Assembly: GCA_963610315.1 (NCBI GenBank)
Contig: CAVDMV010000006.1
Coordinates: 7,843 to 71,842, forward strand
DNA: 64,000 nt
Source of the DNA: UBA3210 sp963610315
GTDB taxonomy: Bacteria > Bacillota_I > Bacilli_A > RFN20 > CAG-449
Direction of reading: 5' to 3'
The position numbers and the translations under genes are program-made. Shown here in pieces: positions 9,056-17,358 of this stretch. Positions within the stretch are counted from its first letter, which is position 1; each line of letters starts with the position of its first letter. The notes beneath the pieces were generated by a model. The model had not been told where the DNA came from. It made no database searches and worked only from the letters and a program-made list of their open reading frames with translations.

Positions 9056-10268
9056 GTCTTTAAAAAGAAAATTCATTTTAATCTCAATGTTATCAATGAG
9101 TTTAGTCATTATCATTATCGTATTAATCTTAAATATCTCAAATTATACATCAATTATTTCTGAATCAGATAAAACATTAGATATGTTAATCGCGACTAAT
9201 TGTACTTTCCCTGATGAAGGAGCTTCCGCGACTGAAAAAGATGAATTCTATAAAGATGTTCCTTTTGAATCAAGATTTTTCTATGTTAAATATGACCAAG
9301 ATGAAAACGTCATTAAAGTCGATTTACAAAGAACTACTTATATTAAAAGATCAACCGCGTTAGATTATGCGAAAAATGTTAAAAATAGTTCCACAGATCA
9401 TGGCTTTTTAAATAATTATCGTTATGCAGTTCATAAATATGATAACGATCACACCATGGTTATCTTCTTAGATTGCCAAAGACTATTACAAGGCTCAAGT
9501 ACTTTATTAATCTCTAGTTTAATTTATTCTATCGTTGGTTTAATAAGCGTATTTATCTTAATTGTCTTCTTTTCAAGTATTGTCTTTAAACCAGTTGAAG
9601 AATCTTATACTAGACAGAAACAATTTATTACTAACGCGAATCACGAATTAAAGACTCCTTTAACAATTATTTCCACAACTACTGATGTTATTGAAATGAC
9701 TTCTGGAAAAACAGAATGGACCGAAGATATTAAGCATCAAGTTAGTAAGCTTACTGATTTAACTAATGAACTTGTCTTCTTATCTAGACTTGATGAAGAA
9801 GGAACAACGATATCTCGATTAGATTTCTCTATAAGCGAAGTTTTATTAGATTCAATAAAAGAATATGAATTACCTTTAAAAGTTCGTAATATCAGCGTTA
9901 AAACATCAATTAACGGTAATGTAACTTATAACGGAGATATGGCAAAAATAAAATCTCTCTTCATTATCTTATTAGATAACATTAATAAATATGCTTTAGA
10001 TAATTCGGAAGTAGAAATATCTTTAAAAGACAATGAAAAGAATCGATTAGAAATTACTTTTATTAACCAAACTAATGGAGTACCTCAAGGTAATCTCAAT
10101 ATCTTATTTGAAAGATTTTATCGTTTAGATTCAAGTAGAAACTCCTCATTAGGAGGATCAGGTATTGGTTTAAGTATCGCTCAAGCAATTGTTTCCTTAC
10201 ATAAAGGAACAATCTCTTGTGAATCAAAAGATGGTAAAGAAATTAAATTTATCATAAATTTAAAATAA
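9048..10268 (+). CDS. Sensor histidine kinase, CiaH-like
   Basis: 406 residues. Membrane segment at about 9-30, an extracellular sensor of roughly 120 residues with no domain I recognise, second membrane segment at about 152-178, then the dimerisation domain with phospho-acceptor His199 (NANHELKTPL) and the ATPase domain: N box DNINKYA, FERFYRLD, and GGSGIGLSIAQAI. Its start overlaps the regulator gene, so the two form one operon. The signal is unknown; association with a foldase operon and small RNAs suggests envelope stress. Confidence 0.92.
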   Translation: MIKSLKRKFILISMLSMSLVIIIIVLILNISNYTSIISESDKTLDMLIATNCTFPDEGASATEKDEFYKDVPFESRFFYVKYDQDENVIKVDLQRTTYIKRSTALDYAKNVKNSSTDHGFLNNYRYAVHKYDNDHTMVIFLDCQRLLQGSSTLLISSLIYSIVGLISVFILIVFFSSIVFKPVEESYTRQKQFITNANHELKTPLTIISTTTDVIEMTSGKTEWTEDIKHQVSKLTDLTNELVFLSRLDEEGTTISRLDFSISEVLLDSIKEYELPLKVRNISVKTSINGNVTYNGDMAKIKSLFIILLDNINKYALDNSEVEISLKDNEKNRLEITFINQTNGVPQGNLNILFERFYRLDSSRNSSLGGSGIGLSIAQAIVSLHKGTISCESKDGKEIKFIINLK

Positions 10269-10276
10269 TTTTAATT

Positions 10277-10312
10277 TTTAAGTTACACTTAAGTTTTTAT
10301 CTTTATTATAAT
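10277..10312 (+). promoter_or_regulatory. CiaR-like box and promoter of small RNA 1
   Basis: TTTAAG (10277-10282) and CTTAAG (10288-10293) are direct repeats with an 11-bp period, extended to TTAAGTT in both halves. TATAAT is at 10307-10312. There is no recognisable -35, as expected for an activator overlapping that position. Confidence 0.7.
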
Positions 10313-10317
10313 GTCAT

Positions 10318-10438
10318 AAGATGTGATATCTTTTAGAACTTAATATATCTCAAAATAACCTTTATGCATGCTTTCATAAGTTCTAAACAATCCCTTAGGT
10401 ATTACATCTTAACCCATCGCAAGATGGGTTTTATTTTT
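10318..10438 (+). ncRNA. Structured small RNA, copy 1
   Basis: About 120 nt with its own -10 box six bases upstream and its own terminator. It folds as a long hairpin: P1 of 13 bp (10318-10330 with 10398-10410), a one-base linker, P2 of 11 bp (10332-10342 with 10377-10387), a 34-nt apical loop containing AACCUUUAUGCAUGCUUUCA, and a 10-nt 3' bulge CAAUCCCUUA. It ends in an 8-bp GC-containing terminator hairpin (10411-10430) and a T run. Against copy 2, six stem pairs show double compensatory changes while loop and bulge are nearly identical. I do not recognise a known RNA family. CCUUU and UCCCUUA resemble anti-Shine-Dalgarno segments, so a riboregulator is plausible. Confidence 0.8.
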
Positions 10439-10465
10439 TTAAAAAATTTTTATAATTTAAATTTT

Positions 10466-10504
10466 TTTAAGTTTTATTTAAGTAATTTCCTTTATAGTTA
10501 TAAT
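10466..10504 (+). promoter_or_regulatory. CiaR-like box and promoter of small RNA 2
   Basis: An exact TTTAAG-N5-TTTAAG (10466-10471 and 10477-10482), followed by TATAAT at 10499-10504. The geometry matches that of small RNA 1 to within three bases. Confidence 0.72.
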
Positions 10505-10509
10505 CGTAA

Positions 10510-10630
10510 AAGATGTGTTATCTTTCAAACTTCAATATATCTCAATAACCTTTATGCATGCTTTCATGAAGTTTGAACAATCCCTTAGGTAATGCGTCTT
10601 CACACCCATCGTAAGATGGGCTTTTTTATT
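10510..10630 (+). ncRNA. Structured small RNA, copy 2 (tandem paralog)
   Basis: Second tandem copy, 192 bases after the first. P1 is 10510-10522 with 10588-10600 (13 pairs, several G-U), P2 is 10524-10534 with 10567-10577 (11 pairs). The bulge CAAUCCCUUA is identical to copy 1; the apical loop is identical except for a two-base deletion. Terminator CCCATC-GTAA-GATGGG (10605-10620) then T6. P2 differs from copy 1 at five pairs, all changed on both sides so that pairing is kept. A 70-codon open frame across the two copies (10364-10576) has no ribosome binding site and ignores this structure. Confidence 0.8.
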
Positions 10631-10647
10631 TTTATCATTTCCAATTT

Positions 10648-10687
10648 AAAAGAGGATCGAAACATAAATGTTTCTTGATCCTCTTTT
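10648..10687. terminator. Bidirectional terminator, arms AAAAGAGGATC / GATCCTCTTTT
   Basis: An 11-bp outer stem plus an inner GAAACAT/ATGTTTC stem with T runs on both sides. It ends the leftward secreted-protein transcript and backs up the small-RNA terminators. Confidence 0.85.
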
Positions 10688-10690
10688 TTT

Positions 10691-12301
10691 CTACCAACAA
10701 TCTTGTACAAAGAAATCACTATATTCTACATAACGCCATATATCATCTGTATAGAATAAGCTTCTACTAATATCAGTTGTTAATCTATCGAAATATGAAG
10801 CTTGGAAATTACCAACTAAACGAGTTTGATCACTTCTTATAAAGCAAAGGTAATAATCAAAATTCTTTTCTACTAATTCAGATCTAGTAACTGCACCAAG
10901 CCAGTTATGATAGCAATTTACTTTATAGATAGGAGTAGAAACATAGTTACCTTCTTTATTGTAGTAAGCAGATGTTAATTCTGTATCATGATAGAATAAA
11001 CCCATTCTATTTACTTTTAAATCTCCATAGAAGATACCAGCTGCGCTATCGAATAAATCTTCGTTATTTGCATAGAATCCTGCATCTTTTAAATATTTAT
11101 TAATTGAATAATCTTCTAAATGATATGTACCAACATAAGCTTTATAATCGTTTACGACATTATTAATAAGATTTTGATCTGGATGATATGCCATACCGCT
11201 ATCACGGTAAGAAGAACCTAATTTATTCGCTCTTAAAAGGCTTTGTCTACTTTGATCTCCTTCTTTATCATTAAGATTATATGTTAATGTAGCCATTCTT
11301 GTAGAATATTCGGTATTAGTAGGAAGATATGATGTAATATGATCATCTTTCATCTTCTTTTCTAATTCATCTAATCTTTTTAATTCTGTTTGGAATTTAG
11401 TTCCGACTGCATTTACATAATCAGCCATTGTTTGTAATTCTCTATCATATGTCGCTCTTGCTGCAGGTTTTTCTTCATAACGATAATGCATATCAAATTC
11501 TGCTAGATTAACTGTAGCAAGTAACATATTCGTACAATAAGCAATGTAAGCTCTTCTATTCTTAATTTGTTGACCGACCCATTTATCATTTTGGCCTAAA
11601 GTTAAATCGTAATAATAGAAGATATCTTTACTTGGATCAGCTTGGTTTGGTCTTAAAATGGCATCTGCAACAGTAGAAGCATATCCAACCAATGTATTTT
11701 CTAAGCCAAGAGTATTTGCTTGTAATGAATAATCTTTTAAAAGTGCTTTATAAACTTCATATCTTCTTGCTTCAAGTTCTTCTTCACTTAATTTGTCTTC
11801 TAATTCAAGAGTTGCAAGATCCCATAAAGATCCATAAACTTTATCTTTAATTGTAAAGTTGATCTCTGTGAACATTTTATATAAACCATTATTTAAGATA
11901 GATTGAGCTTGATAGATATCTTGTTTTTTCTCAATAGCATTTAATTTTTCTTTAATTTCTTCTAAAGAGTTTTCAATTCTTTCAAGATATTTAATACTTG
12001 CATCTCTAAAGTCGATACCATAGTCTTTTAAGATATTAATAACCATATTTTTTGCATATGTTGTTACTGCACCTGTAATTAAAGATGGTCCATCAGTAAT
12101 AATCTTATCAATAATATATTTTGTAGCATCCTCAATTTCATTACCGACATTATTTTTCTTTAATGATGCTTCTTTAGTAATAGTTAATGCTTCAGCATTT
12201 GTTTTTGTTGTTGCATTATTTGTTTTATTAGCGTTCATTGCAACACCGAATGTCGCACATAAAGCTAATAAACTAGATGTTAAGAATTTTGTTGTAGCCA
12301 T
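10691..12301 (-). CDS. Large secreted protein of unknown function
   Basis: 536 residues from MATTKFL, chosen because an AAGGAGG site sits just upstream; an in-frame upstream extension of 22 codons has none. N-terminal Sec-type signal (about residues 5-20, LTSSLLALCATFGVAMNA), possible cleavage after AMNA. Residues ~50-140 are predicted helical, including a coiled-coil-like stretch (IENSLEEIKEKLNAIEKKQ, about 105-125). The rest is rich in Tyr, Asp and aromatic residues and contains no repeat or catalytic motif I recognise. The helical front end with a later mixed domain recalls alpha-helical toxins only loosely. It has its own strong promoter and dyad, and is a single-gene transcript. Confidence 0.7.
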   Translation of the reverse strand: MATTKFLTSSLLALCATFGVAMNANKTNNATTKTNAEALTITKEASLKKNNVGNEIEDATKYIIDKIITDGPSLITGAVTTYAKNMVINILKDYGIDFRDASIKYLERIENSLEEIKEKLNAIEKKQDIYQAQSILNNGLYKMFTEINFTIKDKVYGSLWDLATLELEDKLSEEELEARRYEVYKALLKDYSLQANTLGLENTLVGYASTVADAILRPNQADPSKDIFYYYDLTLGQNDKWVGQQIKNRRAYIAYCTNMLLATVNLAEFDMHYRYEEKPAARATYDRELQTMADYVNAVGTKFQTELKRLDELEKKMKDDHITSYLPTNTEYSTRMATLTYNLNDKEGDQSRQSLLRANKLGSSYRDSGMAYHPDQNLINNVVNDYKAYVGTYHLEDYSINKYLKDAGFYANNEDLFDSAAGIFYGDLKVNRMGLFYHDTELTSAYYNKEGNYVSTPIYKVNCYHNWLGAVTRSELVEKNFDYYLCFIRSDQTRLVGNFQASYFDRLTTDISRSLFYTDDIWRYVEYSDFFVQDCW

Positions 12302-12338
12302 ATTAGGACCTCCTTGAAGAGTGACATTTATTTGTCTT

Positions 12339-12353
12339 TTGTAACTCTTACAA
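12339..12353. promoter_or_regulatory. Dyad TTGTAA-CTC-TTACAA at the secreted-protein promoter
   Basis: A perfect 6-bp inverted repeat with a three-base spacer, placed at the expected transcription start of the leftward gene. Likely operator for an unidentified repressor. Confidence 0.5.
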
Positions 12354-12354
12354 C

Positions 12355-12385
12355 TATATAATAACACTTTAATTCACGTTGTCAA
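12355..12385 (-). promoter_or_regulatory. Promoter of the secreted-protein gene
   Basis: Consensus TTGACA at 12380-12385 (minus strand) with a TATATA/TTATAT -10 at about 12355-12361, spacer 18-19 bases. Confidence 0.6.
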
Positions 12386-12492
12386 TACATTTTGTTAACA
12401 TTTTTATTAATTTTGTAATTTTTGATTAAATTATTATACTTTTGCTCTTTTAATGTAACAAAAATAAAAGAATTATTAACAATTAATCACTT

Positions 12493-12551
12493 AGTATGTC
12501 TTAAGTCAATTAATTTCTATTTATTCATTCATTAGACCTTTAAGACATACT
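12493..12551. repeat. 12-bp inverted repeat AGTATGTCTTAA / TTAAGACATACT
   Basis: Perfect 12-bp arms at 12493-12504 and 12540-12551 around a 35-base AT-rich centre. There is no T run beside it and no gene inside. It could be a regulatory dyad or a relic of a small mobile element. Confidence 0.5.
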
Positions 12552-12618
12552 GCAACAATAGATTATTTCATTATATATTCAAAAAGAAATCCTTAATCAT
12601 TCAAATATTTCCATAAAA

Positions 12619-12648
12619 AACCAGGTATCCGATCAAAAATACCTGGTT
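12619..12648 (-). terminator. nifJ terminator
   Basis: Ten-base arms AACCAGGTAT and ATACCTGGTT; on the minus strand a T6 run follows. Confidence 0.85.
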
Positions 12649-12699
12649 ATATTAGTTAATATTTATTAGTAATAATTATTTATATAATATATTATCTAA

Positions 12700-15600
12700 T
12701 TATTTTTTTAAGAACATTTGTAATTTGTTCCATCTATCGCGAGCGCATTTTTCAGATTTTGTTAATAATTCTTCACAATGTTCTGGGTTAACCTTTGGAA
12801 GTTGTGAATATCTTGTTTCACACATAACGAAATCTCTGAATTTGCTGAAGTCTGGTTCTGCGCAGTCGATTTGTAATGCGTCATCACCTTTACGTGGATC
12901 ATATCTAAAGATTGGGAAGTAACCACATTCAACAGCTTTCTTTTCTGTCATTTGTGCATTACCTAAGCCACCTTTAATACCGTGGTTAGCACATGGTGCA
13001 TAGCAAATGATAATTGAAGGACCATCATATGATTCTGCTTCTTTCATTGCTTTAATTGCTTGCATCTTATTTGCGCCCATTGCAATTTGAGCAACATAGA
13101 CATTACCATAAGTCATCATCATTAACGCTAAGAACTTCTTTGCAGTTTTCTTACCTGAAGCTGTGAATTTAGCGATAGAACCTGTTTGAGAAGATTTTGA
13201 TGATTGACCACCAGTATTAGAATAAACTTCTGTATCAAGTACTAAGACGTTAACATCTTCTTCGTTTGCGAGGACGTGATCAAGTCCGCCGTAACCAATA
13301 TCGTATGCCCAGCCATCGCCACCGACGACCCATACTGATTTATCGAGTAAGTCTCTTTCAAGACGTTTTAATTCAACTAAATCGTGTTTAGCAATTACTT
13401 CTTTTAATTGAGGTAAAATGCTTCTTACATGTTCTCTATCTTTGATGTGAGCGATATAGTCTTCGAATAATGCTTTTTCATCACCTTCGACAACACCTTC
13501 ATCAATAGCTTTTGTCATTAAACGAATGATATCTGCAAGTTTGTAATTTGTTGCAACTCTCATACCGAAGCCGTATTCAGCGTTATCTTCGAATAATGAG
13601 TTACCCCAAGCGATACCTTCACCGTTCTTATCAGTACAGAATGGAGTTAATGGAGTTGAACCTGAATAAATTGAAGAACAACCTGTCGCATTAGCGATTA
13701 ACATATCTTTACCGAATAATTGAGAAGCAAGTCTATAATATGGAGTTTCTCCACATCCTGCACAAGCTCCTGAAACTTCCATATATGGATATAATAATGA
13801 AGCACCTTTAACTGTTGTTACAGGGAACTTATCAGCTTTATATTCAACGTGTTTATATAAGTAGTCTGCTGCATCTTCTTGAGCATATTGAGATTTAGCA
13901 TCGACCATCTTTAATGCTTTAACTTGGACAAATTCGCCAGTTGCTTCATCTTTAACACGTTTACCTGGACATTCGTTAACACAGATTGAACATCCTACGC
14001 AGTTTCTTGGTGAAACTTGGATACGATATTTTAATCCTTTAACAGTTGGTCCTACTGCATCAATTAAATCACCTTTTGCAACTTCTGGTAAGCCAGCAAC
14101 TTCTTTTTCATCAAGTAAGAAAGGTCTAATTGTTGCATGTGGACAGACGAATGCACATTGTCCACATTGGATACATGCATCTTTATTCCATACTGGAACT
14201 CTATCAGCAATTGAACGTTTTTCATTGAATGTAACGTCATTTCTCATTGTACCAGTGAGTAATTCATATTCTGTGAATTTACTTGTTGGTAAATCATATC
14301 CATCAAGTTGACCGATAACATTGACATAATTATCCATGTAGTCGTCACCTGATTGTTCATATACTTTGTTATATGGTAATTCAATCCATTTTGGATCAAC
14401 AGCAACTTCTTCAAGTCCTTCAGCACCTGCATCAATTGCATCCCAGTTCATCTTAACGATATCATCACCTTTTTTAGCGTATGATTTCTTTGCGAACTTT
14501 TTCATCCAATCTTGAGCTTCAGCATATGGCATGATTTGTTGATTTAAATAGAAGAATGCAGATTGTAAAATTGTATTAGTTCTTCTACCTAAGCCGATTT
14601 TACTTGCTAATGAAACTGCATCGATAATATAGAATTTTGCTTTCTTTTCAGCGAGTTGATGTTTCATTCTATTAGGCATTGATTTGATTAATGTTTCTTT
14701 ATCTAAAGTAGTATTTAATAAGAAAGTACCACCTTCTTTTAAACATTTGATCATATCAAATTTATAGATATATGAATCTAATGAACATGAAAGGAAGTCT
14801 GCATGTTCAACATAATATGTAGATCTAATTGGTTCTTTACCAAATCTTAAGTGAGATCTAGTAACGCCGCCAGCTTTTCTTGAGTCATATGCAAAATATG
14901 CTTGAGCATATTGGTGAGTTGCATCACCAATAATCTTAATAGATGATTTATTTGCAGAAACTGTACCATCACTACCTAAACCATAGAATAAGCATGATGT
15001 ATATGAATTATGAGTATGGAATTTTTCATCAACTGGTAATGATAAATGAGTTAAATCATCAACAATACCGATTGTAAAGCCATTCCATGTCTTTTCAGCA
15101 TTTAAGAAATCGTAAACTGCTTTGACGTGTTTTGGTTGAGTATCTTTACTTGAAAGACCATATCTACCACCTAAAACTAAATCGAAGTGTCTACCTGTTT
15201 GTTCAAATGAAGCGACAACATCTAAGTATAATGGCTCGCCAGTTGCACCCATTTCTTTTGTTCTATCTAAGACTGCGACTTTCTTAACTGTTGTTGGGAT
15301 AACATCAACTAAATGTTTTGCAGAGAATGGTCTATATAAGTGAACTTTAACTAAGCCAACTTTTTCTCCGTTTGCGTTTAATGTATCAACAACTTCTTTT
15401 GTGCATTCTGTAACAGAGCCCATTGCGATGATGACTCTATCTGCATCTTTCGCCCCATAATAAGTAAATGGTGCGTATTCTCTACCTGTAAGTTTTGTTG
15501 CTTCTGCAAAATATTTGCAAGCGACATCAACTACTTTATTAAAATGGAGATTTTGAGCTTCTCTAGTTTGGAAATAAACATCATCATTTTCCGCGCCGCC

Positions 15601-16260
15601 TCTTGTGACTGGGTGAGTATGTGGGTTTAATGCACCTTTCTTAAATTCTTCAAGTGCTTCCCAATTGATTAATTTGTTCCAATGTTCTGCATCGACAAAT
15701 TCGACATTTTGAATTTCGTGTGAAGTTCTGAAACCATCGAAGAAATGAATAACTGGAACTCTTGATTCAATCGCGACTAAGTGAGCAACGTTAGCTAAAT
15801 CTGCACATTCTTGAACTGAATGAGCACAGATCATTGTCGCACCTGTTTGTCTTACTGCATAAATATCTTGGTGATCACCAAAGATAGATAATGATCTAGT
15901 CGCTAAGCTTCTTGCAGAAACATGTAGGACTGCTGGTAAGCATTCACCGACCCATTTATAAATGTTTGGAATCATTAATAATAAGCCTTGTGAAGCTGTA
16001 TATGTTGAAGCTAAAGCTCCACCTTGAAGAGCCCCGTGAACTGTACCAGAAGCACCAGCTTCAGATTGCATTTCAACAACTTTAACAGTTGAGCCGAAAG
16101 CATTTAATTTACCTTCGGAAGCGTATTGTTCAACAAGTTCTGCCATTGTTGATGATGGAGTAATTGGATAGATACTTGCAACTTCAGTGAAGTTATAGCT
16201 TGCTAAAGCTGTCGCAGTATTACCATCTACTGATAAAAAACTCTTTTTAATATCTGCCAT
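12700..16260 (-). CDS. nifJ: Pyruvate:ferredoxin (flavodoxin) oxidoreductase
   Basis: 1186 residues, the usual length of single-chain homodimeric PFOR. It converts pyruvate and CoA to acetyl-CoA, CO2 and reduced ferredoxin, the main pyruvate exit in anaerobes. Visible parts: the pyruvate/TPP half-domain from residue 1 (YPITPSSTMAE), two ferredoxin-type clusters starting at Cys696 (CIQCGQCAFVCP) and Cys754 (CVGCSICVNECP), and the proximal-cluster/TPP region at Cys833 (CAGCGETPY). The start has an AGAGAGG site. It is transcribed alone with its own terminator. Confidence in function is very high. Confidence 0.97.
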   Translation of the reverse strand: MADIKKSFLSVDGNTATALASYNFTEVASIYPITPSSTMAELVEQYASEGKLNAFGSTVKVVEMQSEAGASGTVHGALQGGALASTYTASQGLLLMIPNIYKWVGECLPAVLHVSARSLATRSLSIFGDHQDIYAVRQTGATMICAHSVQECADLANVAHLVAIESRVPVIHFFDGFRTSHEIQNVEFVDAEHWNKLINWEALEEFKKGALNPHTHPVTRGGAENDDVYFQTREAQNLHFNKVVDVACKYFAEATKLTGREYAPFTYYGAKDADRVIIAMGSVTECTKEVVDTLNANGEKVGLVKVHLYRPFSAKHLVDVIPTTVKKVAVLDRTKEMGATGEPLYLDVVASFEQTGRHFDLVLGGRYGLSSKDTQPKHVKAVYDFLNAEKTWNGFTIGIVDDLTHLSLPVDEKFHTHNSYTSCLFYGLGSDGTVSANKSSIKIIGDATHQYAQAYFAYDSRKAGGVTRSHLRFGKEPIRSTYYVEHADFLSCSLDSYIYKFDMIKCLKEGGTFLLNTTLDKETLIKSMPNRMKHQLAEKKAKFYIIDAVSLASKIGLGRRTNTILQSAFFYLNQQIMPYAEAQDWMKKFAKKSYAKKGDDIVKMNWDAIDAGAEGLEEVAVDPKWIELPYNKVYEQSGDDYMDNYVNVIGQLDGYDLPTSKFTEYELLTGTMRNDVTFNEKRSIADRVPVWNKDACIQCGQCAFVCPHATIRPFLLDEKEVAGLPEVAKGDLIDAVGPTVKGLKYRIQVSPRNCVGCSICVNECPGKRVKDEATGEFVQVKALKMVDAKSQYAQEDAADYLYKHVEYKADKFPVTTVKGASLLYPYMEVSGACAGCGETPYYRLASQLFGKDMLIANATGCSSIYSGSTPLTPFCTDKNGEGIAWGNSLFEDNAEYGFGMRVATNYKLADIIRLMTKAIDEGVVEGDEKALFEDYIAHIKDREHVRSILPQLKEVIAKHDLVELKRLERDLLDKSVWVVGGDGWAYDIGYGGLDHVLANEEDVNVLVLDTEVYSNTGGQSSKSSQTGSIAKFTASGKKTAKKFLALMMMTYGNVYVAQIAMGANKMQAIKAMKEAESYDGPSIIICYAPCANHGIKGGLGNAQMTEKKAVECGYFPIFRYDPRKGDDALQIDCAEPDFSKFRDFVMCETRYSQLPKVNPEHCEELLTKSEKCARDRWNKLQMFLKK

Positions 16261-16486
16261 AAATACCTCTCTTTGATATATAAAAATTAATTTAAAATTA
16301 ACCTATAACATCAATATTATTTTACTACAATTATCTATAAAGATAAATATTGAATTTGTAAGCGATTTTTTATAGTTTAAAAAACAATACACTTTTGTCG
16401 AAAAAACTCGATATAAGTAAAAGTTTACTTTATTTTCAAGTTGTGAATATGTCTATCAATTATTCGATAATATAGTAATTAAGGAA
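16261..16486. other. Intergenic region upstream of nifJ
   Basis: About 225 bases, very AT-rich. It contains TGTAAGCGATTTTT at about 16349, which matches the cre consensus with two mismatches at the end; too weak to call. Otherwise I see nothing. Confidence 0.4.
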
Positions 16487-16520
16487 AAACTGTTGAACCG
16501 TCAAAATGATTCAACAGTTT
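16487..16520 (-). terminator. Terminator of the uxa operon
   Basis: Eleven-base arms AAACTGTTGAA and TTCAACAGTTT with a T run on the minus strand, directly after the TIM-barrel gene. Confidence 0.85.
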
Positions 16521-16523
16521 CCA

Positions 16524-17357
16524 TTATTTATTTAAATTTTTAATTAGTTCCAAACTAGGAACAATATCTTCACCTGTTACGCCTTCAAAAATTAAAGTTG
16601 CATTAGGTGCATATTTTTTTATGTTGGAGATAATAAATTCAAAATCTATTATTCCTTTACCTAGTCCACATTGAACTAGTTTTTCTTCTTCGACATAGAA
16701 ATCTTTTAAATGGAAGATTTTAATATCTTCTTTAAATGTTTCAAGTGCATGAAGAAATATTTCTTTGTAATCTTGATAATTACCAATATAGAGTAAATTA
16801 TAAATATCAATAGTTTCTTTTACGTAAGGAGAATTTAATTCTTTAACCGCACGTGAAAGTTGATCAACTGAATAAATGACGTGTCCATAAGCAGGTTCCA
16901 TAAGAATTGTAGTATGATATTTTTCTGCATAATCCTTTAATTCATGGAAGATTTTCATCGTATCTAAATACCCCTCTTCCGTTTGATTTTTTGGATTATA
17001 TGTCCATTTATCATCGTTATATGAACCTGTTTCAGTTCCTACGTATTCGGCGTCCATTTCTGAAGCTAAACGTAAGTGATCAATAAAATATTCTTTATTT
17101 TTTTTAACTAAATCTTTATTAGAATGAACTGGGTTAAAGTAAGCGCCTAACATTGCAACGTTAATGCCGCGTTTAACTAATTCTTCATGAACTGGTTTTA
17201 ATGTCTCTTCATTAAAGATGATAGGATTATTATTCTCATCAACAAAAGCTTTCTTAAAAACTAATTGTATTTCATTAAAACCTAATTCTTTTGCTTTGTC
17301 TAATACATCAGGAACTAAGCCTTTTCCTACATCGTGGAGACGAATACCAATTTTCAT
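16524..17357 (-). CDS. Sugar phosphate isomerase/epimerase-type TIM-barrel protein
   Basis: 277 residues of the xylose-isomerase-like/AP-endonuclease-2 TIM barrel (start GIRLHDVGKGLVPDVLDKAKELGF; metal-ligand-like ETGSYNDD, ILMEPAY, HLKDFY, IFEGVTGED). It starts one base after the uxaA stop, so it belongs to the tagaturonate/altronate operon. An epimerase or isomerase acting on a hexuronate or aldonate is the natural guess, but the substrate cannot be read from sequence. The canonical hexuronate isomerase UxaC is not in the window. Confidence 0.75.
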   Translation of the reverse strand: MKIGIRLHDVGKGLVPDVLDKAKELGFNEIQLVFKKAFVDENNNPIIFNEETLKPVHEELVKRGINVAMLGAYFNPVHSNKDLVKKNKEYFIDHLRLASEMDAEYVGTETGSYNDDKWTYNPKNQTEEGYLDTMKIFHELKDYAEKYHTTILMEPAYGHVIYSVDQLSRAVKELNSPYVKETIDIYNLLYIGNYQDYKEIFLHALETFKEDIKIFHLKDFYVEEEKLVQCGLGKGIIDFEFIISNIKKYAPNATLIFEGVTGEDIVPSLELIKNLNK

Positions 17358-17358
17358 A

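Larger units (their letters stand above)
12302..12699. other. 398-bp intergenic region between secreted-protein gene and nifJ
   Basis: Holds, from left: the ribosome binding site, operator dyad and promoter of the secreted-protein gene (12302-12385), an AT-rich stretch, a 12-bp inverted repeat (12493-12551), and the nifJ terminator (12619-12648). No open frame of note. Confidence 0.6.

Noticed and set aside
10364..10576. 70-codon open frame across the two small RNAs
   Set aside because: No ribosome binding site, low-complexity Phe/Tyr/Leu product, and it spans a terminator and a promoter.
10318..10630. 6S RNA or a known riboswitch
   Set aside because: About 120 nt with its own terminator and no downstream gene on that strand; the shape and sequence do not fit 6S or the riboswitch classes I know.
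16349..16362. cre site upstream of nifJ (TGTAAGCGATTTTT)
   Set aside because: Two mismatches in the conserved right half; not reliable.
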